A DNA stretch of 64,000 bases from Primula veris (taxonomy: Eukaryota > Streptophyta > Magnoliopsida > Ericales > Primulaceae). A model generated the notes under the pieces. It had not been told where the DNA came from. It saw only the letters and a program-made list of their open reading frames with translations, and ran no database searches. Location of the stretch: positions 26,073,060 through 26,137,059 of the forward strand of contig OY821742.1 in NCBI GenBank assembly GCA_963682055.1, in the 5' to 3' direction. Below are positions 8,958 through 20,970 of this stretch, one piece after another (position 1 is the first letter of the stretch; each line of letters begins with the position of its first letter). The translations under genes were made by a program, and so were the position numbers.

Positions 8958-11900
8958 ATGAATAGTTTTCTTACTTGGAATATTAGAGGAGTCGCTAATG
9001 TAGCTTCATTAGCTCAACTCAAGAAATATGTGGTGCATTATAAGTTTAATCTAGTAACTTTGTTGGAATCTATGATCCCTGTTAAAAAATCTGTTTCTGT
9101 TTTAAAAAAGTTAGGTATGGATAACATTATTACTAATGAGACTAATAAATGGAAGATTTGGATCTTATATAAGAATAATATTGTGATAGATATCATCTCT
9201 GCGACTGAGCAATTATTGACTATACATACAACAATAGATAGTAAAGATGTGTGGATTACTTTTATATATGCTAAATGTACTTATATGTAAAGAAGGAAAT
9301 TATGGACTGATTTGCTTTCTCTCAATATTTCTGGGGCTTGGTTTTTGGTGGGTGATTTTAATACCATTATTAATGATGAAGAAAAGATTGGTGGTCAAAG
9401 AAGATTAGTTACTGATAAGAGTAATTTTAATGATTTTATTTCTAATGCTAGATTAATAGATGTTCATTATACTGGTTTTAAATACACTTGGATGAGTCAG
9501 AAGAATGGTAATGTTATTCTGGAAAGACTAGATAGGGCCTTGTGTAATGCAACTTGGATTCATTGTTTTACTAATACATCGTTAATTACTCCAGTGAGTA
9601 CTGTTTCTGATCATGCTCCTTTGCTTTATACTTTTAAGAAAAATAATTTTACTGGTCCTTCTGTGTTTAGATTCCAGAGGATGTGGACTTTGCATAACTC
9701 TTATGATACTTTTGTTAGTATTGATTGGAATAAACATTATGTTCTTACTGGTATAGATAGATTTGTTTTTAAGATAAAAAGACTTAAATATGCTTTGAAA
9801 TATTGGAATTTTAAGGTTTTGGTAATGTGTTTGGTAATGTGGCTACTGAAAAAGATAATCCGCTTTATGCTGAGAATGTGCTCAATACTGATAATACGGC
9901 TATTAATTTGGATGCTTATAACTTTTGTTTGGCAAACTATAATAATTCTTTATTACAAGAAGAGATTTTTCTGAAACAAAAGGCTAGGTTCAAATGGCTT
10001 GCCGAAGGGGATAAAAACACTAAATTCTTTCATCATATGATCCAACATAAAAGGAATAAAAGTAGCATTAATAAAATTACTTTGGAAGATGGTACTGTTT
10101 TGGATAACGATGCTGATATTAGAGCTAATGCAATTGCTTTTTATAAGGAACTTCTCACTGCCACAGATGTAGATAATTCTATTAATATTACTGATTATAT
10201 TCCCTCCCTAGTCTCAAATGAAGATAATAGTTGTTTAGAGGCGATACCTACTTTAGATGAGTTAAAAGAGGCCACTTTTTCTATACCTATAGATTCTTCT
10301 CCAGGGTATGATGGTTTCAGCACTAGTTTTTCACTAAGTCATGGGATATTATTAAGGATGATCTTCTCGCTACTACTGTTTTCTTCTTTGTGGGGGACTT
10401 GGCTCCTCCTACTTTTAACGCGGCCATTATTACTGTTCTTCCTAAGGTTAAAGATCCGGTTAATTTTACTTAATATAGACCCATTTGTTTATGTCAAACT
10501 ATTTATAAAATCATGACTAAAATAATAGCAAATAGGTTAGTATATATTCTTCCTAAGTTAATTTCTCATAATCAAAGTGGTTTTGTTAGAGGGAGGGTAA
10601 TTACGGACTCTATTCTTCTTGCTCAAGAATTGTTTAGACACATGGGGGATTCAGTAAGGGGAAATAACATTGTTTTTAAATTAGATATGACTTAAGCTTT
10701 ATGATAGGTTTAATTAGACTTTTCTCAATTCTGTTTTATTTTCTTTTGGCTTTAGTACTAAGTGGGTTAATATGATTTCTAACTGCTTGTCACAAGCTAA
10801 ATACTCTATTAATATTAATGGTGAACTTGCTGGTTTCTTTTCTGCTTCTAGGGGTTTGAAACAAGGAGATCCTTTATCTCCAATGCTTTTTATTCTTTCC
10901 GAAGAAGTTTTTAGTAGGGGTTTAACTGGTCTATTTAGTAATAGTCAGATTGATTACTATAAATTGCCTCATGGTATCGCAATAGTCTCTCATTTATTAT
11001 ATGCTGATGATGTTTTAGTATTTCTTAATGGTTGTAAGTCTAATATGGATAAATTCATGAAATTTGTGCATGCTTATGAGAACACATCTGGACAGAAGCT
11101 AAATAATAGCAAAAGTATATTTTTATCTCATGGACTAAAACCCGCTAGGAAAGATATTATTAAGAATGCTACAGGTTTTGCTGAAGGTACTTTTCCTACA
11201 AATTATTTGGGTATCACTTTACATCATTCTAGATTAACGGCTAATATGTTTGAACCACTTGTACAGAAAATTGGTAATAAAGTGGCAGGTTGGAAAACTA
11301 ACTTGCTTTCTACTGGAGCTAGGCTTACTCTTATTAAAAGTGTTCTTGGTTCTTTCTCTATTCATTTATTAGCCGTAACTCACCCTTCTCAACTTATTAT
11401 TAATAATATTAATAAATCTTTTTCCGATTTCTTCTTGGGGAATACTGATAATGGTAATAAACATCATTAGGTTAATTGGACTAAAATAGCAACTCCTACT
11501 TTAGAAGGAGGATTAGGGATTAGAAATGTTACTGAAGTACTGAACGGGTTACATGCTAAACTTGCCTAGAAAATTTTAACTGAAATAACTCCTTGGACTT
11601 CTTTATGTTTCAAAAATATCTTAGAAATAGTGCAAAATGGGGTTCACCTAATGTGCCTGTTAATAGTTTCCCTCTATGGAAAGTCATCAGTAGCTATTTA
11701 CCGTCTCTAATAGTAATTGTATCTTAAAAGAAGGTTCTATTAGTTTTTGGTTTGAAAAATGGAGAAATACTAAACCCCTTTGTGAAGAATTCACTGTTAA
11801 TAATCCTTGCATTCTTTTTAATTAGGTGCATAATAGTATTAATTGGAATGACGAACTTATATTAGAAATTGGTAATATTTCATTACTGTAGGATATTCAT

Positions 11901-13063
11901 AGGTATAATATTACTTTTAGAACAGGGGATGACATTAGATATTGGCCAAACACTACTGATGGCAATTTTACTTGTAAGAATGCTTTTCATCATTTTAGAC
12001 AGACTTACCCCACTAATAATATTTATAAACACTATAAAAATTTATCTATAAAAATCTCCACCTTTAATTGGAAATTATGGAATAATGCTGTTAAATTAGA
12101 TGGAGATGTGCAGAAATTTGGTATTGCTCGAGCAAGTAAATGTATTTGTTGTATTATTCATTGTCTTGATACTGCTAATCATCTTTTTACTAATGGTGAG
12201 GTTAGGTGGGGTTATTTTAGTAATCTTTTTGGTTTTCATCTCCCGGCTTCTTTTGGTGTTCATTCTATTATTTCTTTATGGTGTAATCATTTTAAGGGTA
12301 ATACTCGGTAGATAAAATAGGTAGGTTAATTCCTTTTCTTATTAACTGGGAAATTTGTATTAATAGAAATAATTTTGTGCATAATAATGATACTTTTAAT
12401 GAATATGTGATTATTAAGAAAGTTCATGTCTGCTTTAAAGATCTTAATTTTTTGCTTACTAATTGTACTCGTACTACTTGTTTTAACCTTCTTACTTTGC
12501 AAGCTTGTGACATTCCTATTAATAAAACGATTATTAGAAAACCTATTGCTATGGCTTGGTCACTTCCTCCTATTGGTAGGCTGAAATTAAATATAGATGG
12601 TTCTTCTTTTGGTAACCCTGGTCAAGCTGGGAGTGGAGGTGTTTTGCATGATTATAAAGGTAATATTATTTTTGCCTTTTGCTCTCATTTATGATTTAAA
12701 AGTAATACTTATGTTGAGTTAAGTGCACTATAATTTGGGCTCCAAATTTGTTATTCTTTAGATATATATAATGTTGACATTGAAATTGACTCTTTATTAG
12801 TGAATAATTGGTGGAATGGTAAAACAAAACCTCTTATATCTTTTACCAATATATGAGATGACATTTGTGTTCTAATGAATCTAGTTTGCAATAGTTTGAT
12901 TCACATTTATAGGGAAAAGAACAGTGTGGCGGACAGATTAGCAAAAATGGGTTCTAATAAGCATACAAATACTCATCTTGACTTGATGGAGTTACCGCGG
13001 GAGGTTTATGGTGGTCACGGCATTGATTTGTCTGGCCTAACAAGCTTTAGGATGGTAAAATAA
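8958..13063 (+). pseudogene. LINE A ORF2 (endonuclease-RT-RNase H), broken
   Basis: Endonuclease domain: start MNSFLTWNIRGV, WFLVGDFNTI near 9345, and SDHAPL near 9608. Reverse transcriptase: FVRGR near 10583, FKLDMT near 10675, GLKQGDPLSPMLF near 10853, and the catalytic LYADDVLVFL near 11000. The C-terminal RNase H has LKLNIDGSSFGNPG near 12584 and ends with KNSVADRLAKMG. Damage seen directly: TAA at 9288, frame changes near 9830 and 10320, TAA near 10470 and 10693, a frameshift near 10700, TAG near 11468 and 11566, and more beyond. Many stops fit C-to-T or G-to-A change of Gln or Trp codons. Confidence 0.88.
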
Positions 13064-13065
13064 GT

Positions 13066-14455
13066 GGGGGAAAAAACGCTTATTAGCATGTGTGGAGCTA
13101 TCTGAGAGGTTTGCTTATTATGGTGCAAGTTCCAATCTCATTAGCTACCTAGCAGGGCCACTTGGACAATCAAAGGCTACGGCTGCACGGAATATGAATA
13201 CTTGGTCTGGTGTGGCCTTTGTTCTGCCGTTGTTAGGGGCATTTATGACCGATTATTTTCTTGGTTGATACAACACCATAACTATTGCTTCTTTACTCTA
13301 CATCTTGGCATTAGGGTTGTTGACAGTTTCAACCGAACTTTCTTCTGCACCTCAGTTCCAAGTTACATTGTTTTTCTTTTCCATTTACCTTATGGCAATT
13401 GCACAAGGATCCCACAAGCCCTATGGTTAGGCTTTCGGGGCAGACCATTTTGATAAAAGAAAGCCTAAAGAAGCTAAAGCCAAGAGCTCTTTCTTCAACT
13501 GGTGGTATTTCGGTATATGTTCAAGCGTGGGAATATCATATTTGTTGGTAAGCTACATACAAGAATATCTAAGTTGGAGTCTTGGGTTTGGATCCCCGTG
13601 CATATTTATGGTGATCGCATTTTTAATTTTCTTATCTGGAACCGCATCTTACAGGTTCTCCATTCAACACAGCGATAAAAATCTTTTTCTTAGAATTGGT
13701 GAAGTGTATGTTCGAGCAGCTAAAAACTGGAAAAGTAGAGTTCTGGTGTTATCCACCGAAGTGGAAGGAACTTGTCCTCATCATAATTCAGAACAATATA
13801 AGTATTTGCACAAGGCCTTGATAACACAAACTGATTCGGAAAAATAAAATGTAGTAAGCAATATTGTTGATGATGAGGACGCAAAAGCTTTCCTGAGGCT
13901 GGTTCCGATATGGTTATCATGCTTGATTTACATGGTTGTATGTTCACAAACCAATACATTCTTCACGGAACAAGGGAAGACAATGGACTGAACAATATGG
14001 CCAGTGTTCCAAATCCCAGCAACTTCCTTATAAGTATTTATTACCCTGATAGTCGTCATCTTCATACCCCTTTATTACCGTATTTTTGTTCCTCTCACGC
14101 GAGCCTTAACAGGAAACCAATAAGGTTTAACGACTCTTCAGAGAATTGGTTTTGAAATTTGTATTTCGATACTACAATGTTTGTTGCTGCTTTAGTCGAG
14201 AAAAAAAGACTCAAAACGGATTAGTCAATTTTCCAGAAGCGGCAGTGCCCATGAGTGCATTTTGGTTGGTCCCCCAATATGTATTGTTTGGAATCACCGA
14301 AGAATTTACCTTAGTTGGTATACAAGAGTTGTTTTACGATGAGGTTGCAATTGATATGAAGAGCCTCGGTCTGGCTCTCTCCCTTAGTATTTGTGGGATT
14401 CACCCGAATGCACCACATGCTTGAAGACTTTCGCTCGTGCGCTTTATAAAGAATT
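13066..14455 (+). pseudogene. NRT1/PTR family (NPF) transporter pseudogene
   Basis: Proton-coupled nitrate/peptide transporters of the NPF family are 12-helix plasma or vacuolar membrane proteins. Translation in shifting frames shows family blocks in order: SERFAYYGASSNLISYL near 13105, SKATAARNMNTWSG near 13175, LPLLGAFMTDYF near 13230, GADHFD near 13440, SSFFNWWYFGI near 13490, TNTFFTEQG near 13950, then MSAFWLVPQYVLFGITEEF near 14250 and KSLGLALSLSI near 14360. At least six stops or frame changes interrupt it (for example TGA at 13266 and TAG at 13427). The N-terminal exon is missing and the LINE ends directly upstream. Long decayed; not functional. Confidence 0.88.
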
Positions 14456-14951
14456 GAGAATAATATCATCAATATGCTTTTTTATTGTATTATGAGAAAA
14501 TTAGAGCCATTTTAAGTTAATATAAATAATATATACTATATATATATGCTTCTTTTAAAAAAAATCATGTATTTTTTTGCACCGTCTCTTAGTTTTTTAA
14601 TTGGGTTTTAATATTGTTTCAATAATTTAATGTAAATCAGTAACTGAGTGAGCGTTGTGTAATATTTGGCTACATCTTGTTGTAATATTGTGATACGAGG
14701 GATGTGTCAAATGTTGTGAACCTATATTTAATTTGGTGATTAGGAGTAATTTTATAATTTCTTTGTATATTTAGCCTTGTCATCCATTTGGCCACAGTAC
14801 ACTACCCTATCTTTATGTTTTACACCTATTGCTTTGAATATTACAACATGTTCTCATATTTTCTTACTAATCGTAGGTATATCACGTTGGTTTAGCAGAA
14901 GCAATATAAGTTGTTATATATATCTCCTTGGTCTTATTTAATGCTATGATA
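14456..14951. other. Non-coding spacer
   Basis: AT-rich DNA; no gene-like frame or repeat recognised. Confidence 0.5.
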
Positions 14952-15209
14952 CTCCCTCCGTCCCTAAATAAGTGTCCATTATTCCATATTTGGCTGTCCC
15001 AAAATAAGTGTCCGCTTTTCTAATTTATCAAGGAAAAAATAATAAAAGTACTATAATATGCTTAAATATTGCAATGAATACATTACAAAAATTGACAATA
15101 ATAATTATTTAATTTAAATTAGGGCTATATTTGTAACTTTTCAATGCAATTAATAATATATCTTAATATTTACTGAAAAATAAGGACAATTAAGAAGAGA
15201 CGGAGGGAG
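14952..15209. mobile_element. Stowaway-type MITE (Tc1/mariner derived), 258 bp
   Basis: Terminal inverted repeats CTCCCTCCGTCCC and its complement ending ACGGAGGGAG, flanked on both sides by the dinucleotide TA (14950-14951 and 15210-15211), the usual Tc1/mariner target duplication. The interior is AT-rich and non-coding. Such elements are moved in trans by mariner-like transposases. Confidence 0.92.
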
Positions 15210-15211
15210 TA

Positions 15212-15842
15212 TTTTTTTTTCAAAAGGCCACCTCTGTTATGACACTAAACATTATCTGGTCATGTGAACACTTATTTTGCACTGTAAGATATAACATCAA
15301 GATTTGCTCAGAAAAACATTCTTTTTTCGGTATTTGAAAAATGAAAGATATGTTTGTTAATTTCTTATGTTCTTCAAGAGTAAGCATAGCTATTTAAGAA
15401 TAATTTTTGGTTAAACTAAGTGTGTAGAATATAGTTTTGTTCTATAGATACATTCTCTTTCTTGGTAGATATTTTGGGGGTTCAGGGGTTGTTTTGTTGC
15501 TCCAAGTTACCTCTCATTTCATCTACTCCAAGTCTCAAAAGTGAGGTAGGATGAAGGAAATCTTCCATACACGCATTTGATATTATTTACATGTAGGTTT
15601 TAGAGTTGAATTTAGCTCCAAATAGCCAAAAGTTGTATGAAGCAATAAAATTGCATTTGTTATATATTTTTCTTCGAAATGTAATCAAACTACCCAATAA
15701 CTGTTCCTCCTCCTTTCTCTTAGAGACTATCGTATTTTCATTCAACAATTCCACTTATGTTCAAATAGTCATCCAAAATTCCTAATTTAAAAAATAAAAA
15801 CAAAAAATAAGTGGAATAATATATAAATATAAATATAAATAT

Positions 15843-15914
<72 letters not shown>

Positions 15915-16009
15915 CAAATGATTGACTCCGAGTTTACGAAAATAAAGCAAAATTTGGAGAAAAGTCGTAATTTTGTTCAATAGACACATCGAGATCCAAT
16001 ATTTTGACA
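15212..16009. other. Non-coding spacer with AT microsatellite
   Basis: No gene was recognised. It includes the (AT)n tract at about 15820-15911; the Tyr/Ile-repeat reading frame across that tract is an artefact of the repeat. Confidence 0.6.
15820..15911. repeat. (AT)n microsatellite with AAAT interruptions
   Basis: About 90 bp of nearly pure AT dinucleotides with interspersed ATAAAT units at the left end. Confidence 0.95.
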
Positions 16010-17240
16010 ATTAAGAGGTTATGTATTAGCCACTGTATTACAACATATTGCTGATGAGATGAATCGGTACAACCATATTGCATCCAATGACGTTGAATAT
16101 TGTTGATGCCGACGCCAAATTAAATATCCGGCAATACACATGTCAGTAAAGTGTGCATCACATTATTGTAAGGCATACAAGCTATCTTTTTCATTAAGAT
16201 AATAATGTATATTTTAATTAAGCATATATAATAAAATATGCAAATTAAAAAAGCTAAAAATTACTTGATTGTCTTTAGGGTCATCAAATTGGTCTCGAAA
16301 CCAATCTAGGACATATCATTTCACAAGTAAATCGTATCGCAACAACAACCCACATATAGAAAAGAAATATGAAGTCAATGATTTTATAAAAAAAGAAGTA
16401 AAATGTAGTACTTAGATATATCCATAAGTATAGGCTCGTCCATCATTCGGTGCACATGGAAATTTTCGAGCTGTACGAATATTTGTGAACTTAGTCCACG
16501 TCCAAATTTGTAAAATAGTTAGAGGGCTAGCTATATGCACTTAGTGGGATTTCTTATTATCACTGATGCATAACAAACAATAGCGGAGCCCCAATTTAAT
16601 TGATTACAAAACAACAAGTCTTCTAAAAAGGGAAAAAAATGAAGAAGAGCATAACCTTCAGACTTGTTCGATAAAAGTCTCTCCTAACATCAGTAACAAC
16701 ATTGCTCGAGAATGCTGTAAAATTTATAAAGTGGTTGTGTTCTCATGAAAACCTGAAAACTCTTTCTCTAACCATAAAAAATATAAATTTTCATATTTAT
16801 ATTTATGAAGTGTTAGCCGTTTTCCAAATAATATTTCTACCATCCGAAGATTATATTCCATGCATTCATGAGAATCACTATGAATTACAAGTTATCGATC
16901 AACATGAACACCCCCTTAATATTTCAACATATTGTAAAGTTATTGTGCACTCTCGAGTAGAAAAATGAAAGATGTGAGTCTTAGTTCTTCACCTTTCGAC
17001 TAATGATCCAATTAACCTTAGTCTAACTATAAATGATAAAAGTAGTATAAACTGTAGAAATCAGCCATTCGAAATAGTTTAGGACCCTATTATCTAAAAT
17101 TCAAGATAATACTTATCATTCCTAGGTTGTACTTTAGATTATCATTACATACCATTCTGCTAATACGTTGGTGTTGTTCAGGCATAACCGAACCATCAAT
17201 GGGACCCAGTTCCCTCTCTATATCATGGATATGTGGTATA
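16010..17240 (-). pseudogene. Possible plant-mobile-domain (PMD / PP7-long-form-like) remnant
   Basis: On the minus strand, short stretches resemble the plant mobile domain found in MAIN-like proteins and in transposon-borne genes: LGPIDGSV near 17186-17212 (family: GPIDxSVL), LQIWTWTKFTNIR near 16470-16515 (family: LQLWxWER), and DWFRDQFDDPKDNQV near 16270-16305. The blocks are in the right order but separated by stops and non-matching sequence. I could not follow a continuous frame, so this is a weak call; chance similarity is possible. Confidence 0.35.
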
Positions 17241-18130
17241 ATGACCTAATTTATAATTTATTAAAACAAAATTTAATCCTTAGTTACAAAATTTGAGTTA
17301 ATAAACAATACATAAAATTATAAATAGCATTTTTTTTATCGTTTATAAGTAGCAATTTATCTTAAATATTTATTAGAATTAAACTATCATATAGAATTTA
17401 CTCATACAAATCCGTAACTGACTAATTTTTATTTTTAAAACCTTATATTATTATACTAAGTTTTACAAACAAGTGTCATATAATTTTGATGGAAAATTTA
17501 AAGCAATAATAGTGATTCCACTCTCCGAAGGGATACTCTTATATATTTTTCGTGTAACTAACCCACAAAATCATAAAAATTTAAAGGTTGATATAAGCAA
17601 CAATGTGGGTATAAGTCCAACGCGATCCGTGTCATAACAAAACAAGACACACAAATTCCAAACATATATAAATAAATTCCTAGCATGGGCTTATTGTATG
17701 CATCGCATAGGACAATGAGCTGACAGTATGTAGAGCTAGCGACAAGAGTCTTACGTATAGGGTCATACACTCCAAAAAATGCGTGTCAAATATATTTTTA
17801 TAAAATAAAACTAGCTACAAAATCTAGTTTACAGTAAAACTATAATAAATACATAGCGATAAATAAGACTAAGTTATAGAGAGTTTCTCATATTTCTTTT
17901 TAAGCTGCTCATTGTTTATTATAAGCTATTTTCATAAGTCTTTTGGCATCATTTTTAATAATATGAATGTTTAATATTTATTGTTATCAATGGTCGTTTA
18001 TAATGAGTATATATGAAATTTTAAATCATGACTACCATCTCTTAGATGCAAACGGGACCATAATTTGGGACAAGTAAAAAAATAAAATGAGACTGTCTTC
18101 ATGAGGCGGAGGGAGTATTTTTATAAAAAC
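17241..18130. other. Non-coding spacer with a degenerate MITE end
   Basis: Mostly AT-rich, no gene recognised. At about 18104-18117, GGCGGAGGGAGTA matches one Stowaway terminal repeat plus TA, suggesting the 3' end of an old MITE whose other end I could not find. Confidence 0.45.
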
Positions 18131-18230
18131 TCCGGATGTGACAATTTGGTATCAGAGCACTAGTTTAAAGAAACACTGGGAGTCGGGTAAATTTGTCTAT
18201 TAAATAGTCATTTTACCTTGTTTCGTATTT
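18131..18230 (+). mobile_element. LTR-retrotransposon scrap: LTR end plus tRNA-Met primer site
   Basis: TGTGACAATT is followed by TGGTATCAGAGC at 18147-18158, the standard primer site complementary to initiator tRNA-Met. The LTR-end/primer-site arrangement is that of a plus-strand element. No coding region of such an element follows, so it is a truncated remnant. Confidence 0.55.
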
Positions 18231-19150
18231 GTCTTAATTATCGATTCAGATTATTAGACATTGCAATATGTAGTAATCTTGAAAATGGGTGAAAGAGCTA
18301 ATTGAGTTTGTGGATACGGCCGAGTTATATTCGATCAATTTTATGACGTTAATCCACGAGTGTTTCATGGTGAGACTGATCCTATCAGAGCCGTTTCAAT
18401 ATTTTAGAGGCTCTAGCACGAATGAAAAAGGGAAGACCCTTAATTTTGTTTGGTCTATTAACCAAATAAAAGGTAATTACAAACTTGAAAATACTTATGA
18501 TCAATATCTAAAATATCTAAATAAATAAATAAAAAAGGTCAAAACATATACGCAATAAAATAATAATGTATGAGATGAAGTTATTTATATGTGGCAGTAG
18601 ACAAAAAGTGAAAGAAAAAAATGATGTTGTCGCATGACTTATGTTATACTCTATGATAAGCTAGAATGCATGTGGTGAAAAACAATTAAGTAACTATTAG
18701 TATTTTGCAAAAAGAAAAACTATGTAGGGTTTACTTTGCAAATAAGTACATTAGTTAACAAATAGACTAGATTTAAAGTCCAGCAAAATGTAATGTTAAC
18801 ACTTTTCACATATTAATGTAAAAAATCTAAACCTCTAGTTGTAAAACACACTAATTTAAGTCCTTGTTTAATCATTAGACCTCATATTATTTTCTTAAAG
18901 AGTTGTTTTCCAGCTTAAAAGTATATTAGATTTTTTGGTTAATGAAATAACAATTTTAAAGTTGGATGAATCATGAGAAGCCCCTCATATATGTTACTTA
19001 GTGAAAATCGAAAATGGGTAGTCTTTTTATTTTCTAAGTTATTAATTTTAATTGCCATAGTTTCAATAAAACTTTGACAAATTACAAATATTACACGATT
19101 AGTTTAAATGGATTTGAATGAAATATCCCAGATTGATCATAGTAGATTTA
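18231..19150. other. Non-coding spacer
   Basis: AT-rich sequence without a recognised gene; it may include degraded leader of the LTR scrap upstream. Confidence 0.45.
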
Positions 19151-19159
19151 ATATTGTGC

Positions 19160-20970
19160 ATCGAGTAGATGATATTGGTTGTAGAACCAAAGAGTCGGGC
19201 TCAGCTGAACACGAGTCTCGAGTTCATTTAATTTGTGAACGATATGTTGGTATAGTTTTTTATTCGCTTGAAACAAGTCATGTTTACTGAAATAAGTATG
19301 AACATAATACAAGATTTGACAAAAATAATCGTTCTACGTAAAAAAGCAATAGTAAAATTCAAGTGATAAATAACATAGATTATTCACTAAGGAATAAAAA
19401 AAACAAAAGGACAACGAACCATTGTTTCTAAAAAACTTTCTAAAATAAAATATGGCTGCTTATATATTATGAGGGTTAGATTAATAAAAAAAATACGAGT
19501 AAAATTAGAGTAATCACATTTATTAAGAATCATAAGCATCATCTGAAAAATCAACTTAGAACGAAATATATTAAATCACATCGACAAATTAACGATATTC
19601 ATGCTAAGGCCATTAATGTTACATCAACTGTGGGTTTAGGGCCCAAAATTACGTGTAGATACATGAGTATACTAGCATGGTGGATCAATAAATATTTATT
19701 TTCTTCTGGACGATATTAAATCCTATTTACGAAGAGAAACATTTTTGAGATTAGTAGATGTCAATACCATTTTAGAGTATTTTCATAAGAAAAAAGAAAA
19801 TTTTCCTCTAATTTTTTCATGACTACAAATATGATCGTAAAAGAAAACTTACTAATATTTTTTGGGCCGATCCTCGAATGATTGTTGACTATCAGGTATT
19901 CAGAGACATGGTTACGTCTGACACTACATTTGGAATGAATAAGGCATCGATGTCATTAGGATTTTTTTACTGGTTTTAAGAACCATAGACAATGTGTGGT
20001 CTTTGGTGGATGTTTATTATTTAGTGAAAAAATTTCTTCTTCCGCGTGGGGTTGTAAGGTATTTCTTGATTGTCATGGTGGAAAAGTTATGACTGTCATA
20101 TTTAATGACCAAGACGTCGTGACGAAAAATATTTTAGAAGTGGTAATGCCTAATGTGAGACATTGTTTGTGTAGTTGGCATATAATTCAAAATGCAACAA
20201 AGAAAATGCAAAGAGTTTTGCAAGAGAATTGATATTTTTTGTGTGAAAGAACTTAAAGAATGCATGTACGAGTGTTGTGAGGTGACATTTTTTAAATAAA
20301 TATGGAAAAGCATGACACGAAAATATAATTTTATGGGTAATAAATGGTTAGTTGGACATTATAGTATCAAAGAATACTGGAGTGTTGCATACAGAATGGA
20401 TATATTTAGTGCGTGAGTATGTAGCACTTAGTTTGTTAAAAGTGTGAATGGAAGACTCGAGAGTTAGGAACCGACATAACTTTGAAAAAGTTTTTCAAGT
20501 GATTTGTCTATTTTCTAGATGGGGTTAGAGAGCGAGAAAGAAAAAACGACTTTACTTGTAGACAATTTTCTCCTCATGTAGTAATCTCGAGTTTTAAAAT
20601 ACTAAAACATGCCGCTTTAGTTTATACTCCACCTTTGAATTAGCAAGCAATTTGATAGGATGCATAATGTTTTGTTGGATGAGATGAACATTGTTTATAG
20701 CTCCCATGTTAGGAATACGTCTGATGGTAATCGGGTCTTTACAGTCACTTATGATTCTGCATTGGCTACCATTTTTTATGCTTGTTGTATGTTTGGGAGG
20801 TAATATGGGTACTTATGCGCATATAGTTTTAGGAGTATTTGATGTATGCGACATTCATGTGATTTCTGATAATTATATAAAATATAAAGATGGACAAAAA
20901 AAAGCTAGAAATGGATATTTAAACATTGACGCTCCTAATTCGAAATGTTCGATGCTGAAAATGTTGTAAT
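19160..20970 (+). pseudogene. FAR1/FRS-type (MULE-derived) transposase-like pseudogene
   Basis: FAR1-related sequences derive from Mutator-like transposases and include both light-signalling transcription factors and mobile elements. Seen in order: a FAR1 DNA-binding-like region near 19230-19400 (YVGIVFYSLETSHVY, then a basic stretch KKSNSKIQVIN with stops), ILEYFHKKKENFP near 19770-19805, FWADPRMIVDYQVF near 19860-19900, DTTFGMNKA, SSAWGCKVF and FNDQDVVTKN near 20038-20130 with HCLCSWHIIQNA near 20160, then SWIM-region remnants near 20815-20950 (FDVCDIHVIS, KKARNGYLNIDAPN). Several stops and frameshifts separate the blocks. Whether it came from a mobile MULE or a host FRS gene cannot be decided here. 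Confidence 0.78.

Larger units (their letters stand above)
7330..13063 (+). mobile_element. L1-type plant LINE (LINE A), decayed
   Basis: A non-LTR retrotransposon on the plus strand: a T/C-rich leader, ORF1 with a zinc knuckle (7547-8841), then ORF2 (8958-13063) with APE endonuclease, reverse transcriptase and C-terminal RNase H. The order is that of plant L1-clade LINEs. Both ORFs have several in-frame stops and frameshifts. The 3' end is abrupt: after the ORF2 stop at 13061-13063 there is no recognisable 3' UTR or poly(A), and an NPF pseudogene starts at once. The 5' boundary is approximate and no target duplication was found. Confidence 0.85.

Noticed and set aside
12100..12315. Hydrophobic 71-codon frame
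   Set aside because: Off-frame shadow of LINE A ORF2, whose reading continues in another frame here.
15738..16010. Minus-strand frame with long Tyr/Ile repeats
   Set aside because: It is the translation of the (AT)n microsatellite, not a protein.
17558..17770. 70-codon minus-strand frame with Cys-rich hydrophobic content
   Set aside because: No recognised family, no supporting context and length near chance in this region.
18147..18158. TGGTATCAGAGC and similar sequences as possible tRNA genes
   Set aside because: They are 12-nt primer sites complementary to tRNA-Met next to LTR ends; no cloverleaf surrounds them.
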